The notes beneath the pieces are model-generated. The model had not been told where the DNA came from. It made no database searches and was given only the letters and a program-made list of their open reading frames with translations. Position numbers and translations under genes: made by a program. Source: Diphasiastrum complanatum (lineage: Eukaryota > Streptophyta > Lycopodiopsida > Lycopodiales > Lycopodiaceae). From it: a stretch of 64,000 nucleotides of DNA. How positions within the stretch are numbered: position 1 is the first letter of the stretch; every line of letters starts with the position of its first letter. The DNA lies in the NCBI GenBank assembly GCA_029204225.1, contig CM055102.1, positions 48,084,870 through 48,148,869 of the forward strand, given 5' to 3'. Shown here piece after piece: positions 56,634-64,000 of the stretch.

Positions 56634-57542
56634 TGTTGTAAAGCTGACTCAGGTGCACCCAACGTGCCCTGTAAGACTCTAAGGGGTGACACTCCCTAAG
56701 GTCCCAGAGCAAGTTAGAACGTCAAGGACTGAGCCTCCGACCTGTGGTGAGCCAGTCAAGTAGTCACAAGTCATGAGCTAGCTCTGGAGCTCGAGTCATG
56801 GCCTAGTCAAGAAGCAAGTTGATTCTGCCACCGGAACGGCTCCCGGAACCCATGTCCGGGAGCCAGACTGATTCTGCCAGGCTTAATCAGTAAAATAAAA
56901 ACTAAGTCCCAAAAAGCGTGCTTTACCAAAAAGCACTATGTTTCAGAACAGAGGGGGTGCGCCGAATCACAGCAGAACTATAGGGGGAGTCCGGCAGACA
57001 GAAACTTGGGCAGCTCAACCAGCGCCAGGAATCCAGTCGCCAGGTCTTCGCTCCCTCTACCAGCACGAGCCAGGCACAATGCCCAGCACGTGTTGGTGGC
57101 CTCGAGACCGGTCAGTCTATGTATGAATGTAACCTCTTCCAAATCTAATAAAGTTGATCCTTGGGGATGATTACCATTTCGGTTTCGCCTCCGGGACTGG
57201 CCCAAGTGGAAGGACCCTTACTACAACCTTTTTGCGTCGCTGGCGCCTAAGGGTCCCTGTCATCGACATGGGGCTTGCCGCTATGCCAATTGGTCAGTTT
57301 GGCGACCACTATGCCTTGGGTTTCATGTGTGGCTTGTCTTTGCCTTTGGTTACCTTTTGGGGATGGATTCTGAGTTGGCTTTCGGGTTGGTTGGGATTCC
57401 AGTTTTCTTAAGTCTGAATGGTTAAGCTTGTTACGTTTCTGAGTTGGCTTTTACGTAAGTGCATGATGGATGAATATTAGACTTAAGCGCATGTTGGGGA
57501 AACCGCTCAAGTCCCAGCGCCCTTTGAGGCGCCGGCGCAACA
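56634..57542 (+). repeat. M 5' LTR (909 bp)
   Basis: TGTTGTAAAGCTGACTCAGG to GCGCCGGCGCAACA. Shares with L a middle block (GTGCTTTACCA...GGGGGTGC.GCCGAATCACA...ACTATAGGGG), so L and M LTRs are diverged relatives. AATAAAGTTGATCC near 57148 is the probable poly(A) signal. Confidence 0.9.
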
Positions 57543-57544
57543 TG

Positions 57545-57557
57545 TGGTATCAGAGCC
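57545..57557 (+). other. M primer-binding site
   Basis: TGGTATCAGAGCC two bases after the LTR end, complementary to initiator-Met tRNA. Confidence 0.9.
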
Positions 57558-58256
57558 GACTAGCCAGTCAGCTACGCAAGTCTCACAGGGATGGCCACGT
57601 TTTGGGATTTGTCAGGACAACCGTTGCGCAAGGTGCTGCCCACAGTGTAAGCACGGGTGCGTCCACGGTCGGGGTGGTCGGCAGAATGGGGGACTTGATG
57701 AGTCAAAGTGCTGCCCTCGAGGTGTAAGCACGGTCAGTTCTCGCGGTTCGGGCCTGGCGCTGTTTGCACGTAGGACGGATGAGGCAAAGTGCTGCCTAGG
57801 TAGGTGAAAGCACGGTCTGTACCTTGTGGGGTGCGGGGCGACATATTCGAACTGTACGGGTTAACCATTGATACAGAGATGCTGCTCGAATTCGGGTGTA
57901 AAGCACGGGTGATTAACTGCCGGTGCGGGATAGCTGCCGATCGTTTAGCTATAAGGGCTATCGACCAAAAAGTGGTGGGGTGTGACTGAGGCAATGTGCT
58001 ACTTAATGGTGAAAGCACGGATGGTTGGATGGATGTTTCCCAGTGGGCTAATTCTGTGATAGATTTGTGTGGGCACGGCTAGGCAAAGATCCTACGTCCG
58101 GTCTCAAGGGGAATGTGACTTGAGAGGGATCCTCTGTTTAGCTTTGGTTGGTATGTTCATTTGTGGTGTGCTTGCCTGGACCTGAATTATCCCTGACTAC
58201 TTGTTTTGATCCAGGTGATCTGATCTAGTTGGGAGTTGTGAGAGGAACTTACATTT
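57558..58256 (+). promoter_or_regulatory. M leader with four GTGCT/AGCAC hairpins
   Basis: Four elements with GTGCT followed 12-15 bases later by its complement AGCAC: 57633-57654, 57708-57731, 57789-57813 and 57996-58018. The usual wording is GTGCTGCC...GTAAGCACGG. The L leader has the same series (34554-34577, 34631-34652 and further degenerate ones). Conservation in both elements suggests a function of the RNA, such as packaging or translation control; that is inference. No ORF here is credible as gag. Confidence 0.6.
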
Positions 58257-58958
58257 ATGAGTGGACGACGCACAAGTATGGAAAGGAACTTCCATGGGGC
58301 AACCCCCAAGATTGGTTCAAGATTGTTATTCTTATCAGGAAAGATCGCGGGGAGGAAGTCAGATTTCATGATCGACTCCGGAGCTTCACATAACTATATC
58401 TCAAGGAGCGTAGTGGAACAATTCAGCTTGTCGACCAGGAATGTTACATCTACTCTCAAGGTAGAAACAGCGAAGGGAGCACTAGATGCAGACAAAGCGA
58501 CATTGAACATCCCGGTGCAGATTGGAAGATGGAAGGCTAAACTTAGCTTTGTGATTTTAGAGATGGATGCCTTCGATGTGATTTTGGGCCTCCCTTGGTT
58601 AAATGAACACTGTATCGCAGTTTTAAGTAGGAGCTCAAACTTGGTCCTCTTGGATTATAAGGGACAAATCTGCGTGACAAAAGCCCTGCCCGGAGGAAAT
58701 GCTAAGGATACTGATATTGAACAAAATCTGGTTGCAGCATTAGTGATGAAAAGAATGGCGAAAGGGAAAAGGTCAAAGTGCTTTCTTTGCATCTGTCGAG
58801 AAGTCCCGGAAGGGAAAAGCGTGCGACAAGAAAACTTGCCAAAAGAAGTGGCAGATCTGTTAGAAGAATTTAGCGATGTGTTCCCGGAGGAACTCCCAGC
58901 TAAGCTACCTCCTCGAAGACCAGTGGACCATAAAATTGAGTTGGTACCAGGAACATAG
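58257..58958 (+). pseudogene. M aspartic protease and pre-RT
   Basis: A 233-codon frame starting MSGRRTSMERN. SDFMIDSGASHNYISRSVV (about residues 38-56) is the retropepsin active site, DAFDVILGLPWLNEH the second block. EFSDVFPEELPAKLPPRRPV and [10 protein letters not shown] lead into RT. A stop at 58956 and a one-base shift near 59015 separate it from RT. It sits where gag would be expected to precede it, yet only the leader lies upstream. Confidence 0.88.
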
Positions 58959-59026
58959 CCAACTTCACGAGCACCCTACAGAATGTCACAAGAAGAGTTG
59001 GCGGAACTGAACGACAACTTGGTGAA

Positions 59027-59530
59027 TTGATAGACAAAGGTTTTATTAGACCTAGCGCTTCACCTTTTGGAGCCCCAGTGTTGTTCGTGGAAAAGGCGGA
59101 CAAAACTCTTCGAATGTGTGTGGATTATCGCATGCTTAACAAGAGTACCATCAAGAACAAGTACCCCATGCCTAGAATTGATGACCTATTCGACCAACTC
59201 AAACATGCCAAATACTTTAGCCGAATAGATCTCAGATCTGGATATCATCAAATTCGAATAGCTAAAGGTGATGAGCACAAAACGGCGTTTCGAACGCGGT
59301 ACGGGAGTCACGAGTTCCTGGTGATGCCATTCGGTCTAACAAACGCACCAGCCACTTTTTGCACGTTGATGAACAATATATTTCAAGACTGCCTGGATGA
59401 ATTTGTCATTGTGTACATTGATGACATATTAGTATTTAGCCGGAACCTTAAAGATCACATTCAACATTTAAGGACAGTTCTCCAACGACTGAGGAGGAAC
59501 TGCTTGTTCCCGAAAAGAAGAAATGTGAGT
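59027..59530 (+). pseudogene. M reverse transcriptase
   Basis: Well-preserved [77 protein letters not shown] and the active-site box [15 protein letters not shown] near 59401-59445. The frame is lost near 59515 and continues in the RNase H frame. It matches chromovirus RTs in wording. Confidence 0.93.
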
Positions 59531-59532
59531 TT

Positions 59533-60135
59533 GTGGTGGAGGAAGTTGACTTCCTTGGACATCTTATAGGCCACGGACGGATTCGAATGGATCCTAAGAA
59601 GGTCAAGGCTATCTTGGATTGGCTAGCACCTAAAACTGTTCATGGCATCAAATCCTTTGTGGGCTTATGTAACTTTTACAGGAGATTCATTGAGGCATTT
59701 AGCAAAATTGTGGCACCACTGTTGGAGCAGACCAAGACTCATCTGAAGATGACATGGACACCGGAATGTGAAGCAGCGTTCCAAGAACTAAAACAACGGA
59801 TCACTCAAGAACCCATCCTTGCCTTACCGGACTTTAGCAAACCTTTTGAAATACATACAGATGCGTCGAACTTTGCTATTGGGGCCGTGCTGATGCAAGA
59901 CGGAAAACCTGTTGCATATCTTTCAAAGAAATTGAGTGACGTAGAGCGACGATGGCCAACTCATGAAAAAGAAATGGTCGCAGTAGTTCAAGCAGTGGAG
60001 CATTGGAGACATTATGTGGCAGGAAAACCCTTTAAGGCGTTCACTGATAATGTATCACTCAAGTACTTCTCATCCCAAGGTATGCTCACGCCAAAGCAAA
60101 TGCGATGGCAAAACTTTCTCTCAAAATTCATATAG
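59533..60135 (+). pseudogene. M RT thumb and RNase H
   Basis: [20 protein letters not shown] is the end of RT, GLCNFYRRFIEAFSKIVAPL the connection. RNase H: FEIHTDASNFAIGAVLMQDG (Asp), RWPTHEKEMVAVVQAVEHWR (Glu), FKAFTDNVSLKYF (Asp). The last block (NNVVADALSRHEHL) is in the following frame after a shift near 60120. All four acidic positions are present across the two frames. Confidence 0.92.
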
Positions 60136-61214
60136 ACATTTTACACACGGCGGGAAAGAACAATGTGGTGGCGGACGCACTAAGTAGACATGAACACTTG
60201 ATGGCAACAGTGACAACTCAGGTGACTGGCCTACTCCAAGAAATCAGGGAGAATTATGGTGTAGATGCGTTGGCGAAGGACTTAATGATCGAATTCCAGC
60301 TAGGAAAGTCTCATAAACATTTAACTTGGAAAGATCAAATGGTTGTTTATAAACAACGCAGAGTATATGTCCCAGACAACATCAACCTGAGGAAGAAAGT
60401 CTTGCGAGAACATCATGACGTACTAGCCGCCGGGCATCCAGGGGTGAATCGCATGTATGAACTTCTCAAAAGAGGCTTCTATTGGCCAAGTATGTGGGCA
60501 GACGTTGAATCCTATGTGCAAACATGCCCGACATGTCAACAAGTGAAGGTGGAACCGCTAGCTCCGGCTGGACTACTCCAACCATTACCGGTACCAGCAT
60601 ACCCATGGGATTCGGTGAGCATGGATTTTATTGTTCAACTACCACGGTGCCAAGGATTCGACTCAATTTATGTGGTGGTTGACCGGTTTTCAAAGCAAGT
60701 TCATCTAGTACCAACTAAACGTTCAGTGACAGCTAAAGAAGTGGCAAGGTTATTTTTCAAATGTGTTTTCAAATACCACGGCCTGCCTAGAACGATTATT
60801 TCTGATCGAGACACCAAGTTCGTCAGAAAGTTTTGGATTTGTCTATTTCACCTCGTGAGAACCGGATTGAATTTCAGTACTGCATATCACCCTCAGACAG
60901 ATGGGCAAACGGAGCGAGTCAATCGACAGATTGAACAATATTTACGAAATTATATTGCTTGGGACCAATCCGATTGGGTCAACTACTTGGATATTCTCGA
61001 GTTTGCACATAACAACCAAGTGAACAGATCTACTGGAAGGGCACCCTTCAAGATAAGCAATGGTCGGCTACCGATTGTTCCAAGCTCTTTTCTTACAGGC
61101 GTGAAGGAAACACCAGTACCCACTGTAGAGGAATTCATCAATGAGTGGCACACAAAACTGACAGAGGTGAAGGCATTTTTTGAGAGTCACAAAGGAGTAT
61201 GGCAGCTGACGTAA
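60105..61214 (+). pseudogene. M integrase
   Basis: A 369-codon frame. Zinc-binding part: LREHHDVLAAGHPGVNRM supplies the His residues, YVQTCPTCQQVK the Cys pair. Core: SVSMDFIVQLPRCQGF (Asp), TIISDRDTKFVRKFW (Asp), HPQTDGQTERVNRQIE (Glu). Then LEFAHNNQVNRSTGRAPFKI. The catalytic triad is complete and the frame is open over the whole core, the best-preserved coding segment of the window. It joins cDNA into the genome. Confidence 0.94.
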
Positions 61215-61759
61215 ACCCACATCGACGAGAACTGGAATTTGAGGAAGTGATCAAGTATGGCTGAACACAAAGAACATTGCGTTACCAAAAGGTTTTTCTC
61301 ATAAGTTCGCTCGACCTTATGCGGGACCATATTATGTCACCAAGAAGATCAACCCAGTGGCTTACCGATTAGCGCTGCCATCCAGCTTGGATATACACAA
61401 TGTGTTTCATATCTCATTCTCAGACGGTACAAACCAGATGAGCGATTTGATCGGCAACACGAACTCTGTCACCCACCAACGACACTTGATGATACGAAGA
61501 GGCAGCTTATACCAGAACAAATATTGACACATAGAAAGCGAACTGGCGTTCAACGTGAATATCTAGTGAAGTGGCTACGGGCTCCACTTATTGAGGCTTC
61601 TTGGGAGTACGAAGACAAACTTAAGGAGGGAGCCCCTGAAGTACTAGCAGATTATCTGCAGAAGAAGAAGGGGGTCAGAAAAAGCTCATGGAAGCAGCAC
61701 TGGCTCTCTGGCCACCCGATCCTGAGCTACCGTTTGATGGGTGGGTTTGTCTGTCCTGA
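61215..61759 (+). pseudogene. M integrase C-terminus with chromodomain
   Basis: After a frameshift: ALPKGFSHKFARPYAGPYYV, YRLALPSSLDIHNVFHISFL and RRYKPDERFDRQHEL. Then the chromodomain ILTHRKRTGVQREYLVKWLR and EASWEYEDKLKEG (61524-61640), with the aromatic pattern of chromovirus chromodomains. The final reading text ends PPDPELPFDGWVCLS at a stop 61757-61759, again after a shift. The chromodomain would direct insertion to particular chromatin. Sequence of another element begins within the next 45 bp. Confidence 0.9.
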
Positions 61760-61800
61760 TTCCCTGCTCCATCATTCCCATCATCGTCCCGTGGCTTCAT

Positions 61801-63832
61801 TACGTGAGCACCTGCTTGGGCCTTGCACGTGTGTCCCATAATTGGTTCACCTTGTCCAAGACTTGCTGCAGGGCCTTTGCTGTTTCTTCTAGCTGCTTCT
61901 AGGACTCCATGATGATCTTCTCTTGTTTCGCCACAATGTTTTGAAAATTCTTTTTATCGGCCTCTCGCTCTTGGATCAGCCTTATGTATTTCTCCATCCG
62001 GATGGCTGAGGCTTGTGGGGCCTGGATTTGAATGTCCTCGGGCTTGACTGGAGGAACATTAACTGTCATTGCACCCGACGATCCATCTCGTACTTGGTCG
62101 ATTTGGACCATCTGGTGCTTCAGTTGCTGCTGGACCTCTTCCAAGGTGGATTTCTATCAGGCCATCACAGATCTGCTTTCTACTGCCTTTTTTTCTTTTT
62201 CTTTGGCCATCCTTTGATATCGCGCAATCTCTTGGTCTTGATGTTGGATCTTGCTCTCTAGAACTTGATGTTGGCTCACCAACCAATGCATGTGGTAGCT
62301 CGTTTCGGATAGGCCAATCATTGAGCGTTTGGCTGCTTCAGTGAGTTTTTCAGGGTTAGAGAGGGTTGGGTACTGATCGGGGGTGTGGGATGGTGAGGCT
62401 AAACCAAAAATTAGGCATGGTGTTAGAACTGAATATGGAGGTGGAGGTGGAGGTGGAGGTGTCTGACTTCTTCCTGGCTGCTTCCCCTTTTCTGGTTCGT
62501 CATCGCTTATCTCCATCAGATCCGTAGCATCAAAATATTGAGATGTGTCCAATATGTGGACTTCCTGGGCCTGTGATTGTTGATCTTGTGACTGTTGGGC
62601 TGCTCCCGTGTCTTGGGGACTGAATATCCCCACTCCTCCCCGCCCCCCCCTAAAACTTGTGCCAGTGGTGATGTTGGTGGCGTTGGAATTGTAATCAGTG
62701 TGGGTGGGGTGGTGGCTTCAACTGGCTGACTTGGGACTTGAGGTATTGTCGTGTCAGGTGCCAGTGTAGATGTAGTTGCTCCATCACCCCCATCGATGAC
62801 ATGTGAGGGTGAGGGGTGTTGTTGTGATGCTGTGGACGAGTTGCCACCATCTGACATGGAACCATGTGAAACTGATCCCACCGGTGATGTGCTCTCAGCT
62901 TGAAGCTTCTCTTCTTGTCTTCGTTGTTGTCGTGTACTTGGCAACTGAGCCCTGGAGGTATTTGCATGTTGAGCTCCGGAGGTTGCAGCTATTTGTGGAT
63001 TCTGGGATGGGCTTCTTGGCTTGTGTACCAGAGGGAGGATACTAGTGTTGACTCGTTTGGCCTAGGACCCCGATGGTGAAGTTGTCCTTGCACGCTTGGG
63101 CTTCTTGTGTTCAATGGGAATATCTCATGCCTTGTCCGCAAGCTGCAGTTGTTGTTGGAGCTTTGGCCCATTTTGTACTTGATGCAGAGTGATATTTGTC
63201 ATCAGATATCCTAATATCGTGATAGGCTGCTTGTGCTTAATGCACTCATGAAGACAATTCGAAGCAAACTATGCCCAATCATAGAGGTTCTAGGCATGCA
63301 ATCGTGAATCTGCCATCATGTGAAACAGGGACATGGATACCCTCAGCACTTTCATTCGAGGCTTTTGTGTGCATCTGGTGAGATATGCACATGCTGCTTG
63401 AGATTGCTTGTCGTTGATTGCTTCCAGCCTGTACCCATCCTTGTTCGTCCACTTGGTCACAGAGGGATCAATATATTTGACGTATGACATTTGCTCTATC
63501 TTCTGGAGTGTCCGTGTGACAGTGTTTGGCCCTCATGGGAAACCATAAGGTTGCAAGTCAACTACCGCAAAGGATATGTTATAGACATAATTTTTGATAG
63601 GGGGAACTAGGATCTGACATGATCTTACCGTGGTATGATAATTGGCATATGCCATGTGTACTAGATAGGGGCTTTGATAACTTGTCAAGACAGGGATCTG
63701 AAATTCGATTTTCTTGAAGGACTCTGCCTGCTGGTACCAGGTCTGCATCTCTGTAAGGTCAAGCTTGCACAGTTGGATATCGAGCTTGCTTGCTTTGGGA
63801 TCATCTAAACTTGAACTGGGGTTGGACGACAT
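61801..63832 (-). pseudogene. Retroelement-associated ORF 'N', copy B, longer
   Basis: Minus-strand relative of 49798-50741. It starts MSSNPSSSLDD (63832), then EMQTWYQQAESFKKIEFQ, YLVHMAYANYHTTV, NKDGYRLEAINDKQSQAACA, MSLFHMMADSRLHA and HKQPITILGYL. Beyond the part present in copy A comes a Ser/Thr/Pro-rich segment, a Pro tract encoded by GGTGGA-type repeats (62434-62461), and C-terminal coiled-coil-like stretches (QVLESKIQHQDQEIARYQRM, RMEKYIRLIQEREADKKNF, KQLEETAKALQQVLDKVNQL). The stop is at about 61801-61803. In all about 670 codons, with several frameshifts and stops. Unknown family; no enzyme motif. The upstream DNA has CATCTCAACCGACGCC like copy A. Confidence 0.65.
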
Positions 63833-63892
63833 GGTTGGAAAATGGAAGGAGGGTTCTGGAAAAAATTGCTTTGGTTGAGAGTTGAGACAGTG

Positions 63893-63950
63893 GAAAGGGC
63901 GTCGGTTGAGATGTGAAGGGTTGGGCTCCGGTTGAGATCTGATGGACTTC
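63893..63950 (-). repeat. ATCTCAACCG(A)CG units upstream of N copy B
   Basis: Two to three copies of the ATCTCAACCG motif on the minus strand, in the same relation to the ORF start as the array at 49556-49770. The window ends before the array can be judged in full. Confidence 0.6.
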
Positions 63951-64000
63951 ATAAATGAAGCCAGCATCCAGCAATTTCTTAGTATCTTTGTTGATCCTCT

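Larger units (their letters stand above)
56634..61759 (+). mobile_element. Chromovirus-type gypsy element 'M', 5' LTR to end of pol
   Basis: 5' LTR 56634-57542, primer-binding site, a hairpin-rich leader (57543-58256), then protease, RT, RNase H, integrase and chromodomain. There is no gag: no capsid-like or zinc-knuckle sequence between the primer site and the protease. The 3' part (post-pol region and 3' LTR) is missing here and matches 36402-38270 plus 35493-36401 in the opposite orientation. It is inserted in an L LTR at GTCAC. Confidence 0.88.

Overview
The window looks like repeat-dominated nuclear DNA of a land plant with a large genome. Evidence: stacked Ty1/copia and Ty3/gypsy LTR retrotransposons primed by initiator-Met tRNA (TGGTATCAGAGC beside several LTR ends), plant-type CACTA transposase fragments, tRNA-derived SINE-like insertions, short CCCTAAA arrays and CT/GA microsatellites. 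I cannot name the species. No complete host gene is supported, and nearly every ORF is a decayed retroelement gene.

Layout. 1-2.4 kb: GC-rich stretch with a GA microsatellite, then two very short tRNA-like insertions, each with a perfect target duplication. 2.4-12.9 kb: a minus-strand copia relic, interrupted by a 5.2-kb LTR element (2886-8099) that carries only an unfamiliar duplicated-module protein, and by a CACTA-like non-autonomous insertion. 12.9-20 kb: unrecognised sequence, a copia relic, and an LTR/leader fragment related to the 2886 element. 20-30.4 kb: three copia elements, truncated and joined or nested (20.0-22.9, 22.9-26.4, 26.4-30.4), plus a small LTR element (27.3-29.5).

30.4-38.3 kb and 56.1-61.8 kb are two halves of one nested structure. 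A pol-less LTR element (here 'L', minus strand, 3' LTR 30398-31588) was hit in its 5' LTR by a chromodomain-type gypsy element ('M', LTRs 35493-36401 and 56634-57542, both 909 bp). The halves now lie in opposite orientation about 20 kb apart. Inverting the interval from about 38.3 to 61.8 kb pairs the TTATC target duplication of L, the GTCAC duplication of M, and M's pol with its 3' end. L and M share their leader (an array of GTGCT/AGCAC hairpins) and the sequence next to the 3' LTR, so they look like a non-autonomous/autonomous pair. M has no recognisable gag and carries an antisense ORF near its 3' LTR.

38.3-56.1 kb (inside the inferred inversion): LTR-like sequence, a CACTA TNP2-type transposase fragment, a large TCTCGACCGACG-type minisatellite, a gypsy element with gag, protease, RT, RNase H and integrase (42.7-48.2), more minisatellite, a retroelement-associated ORF of unknown family (49.8), a near-perfect 109-bp palindrome, and an L solo LTR nested inside another L solo LTR at the same nucleotide that M used. 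61.8-64.0 kb: a second, longer, minus-strand copy of the 49.8-kb ORF.
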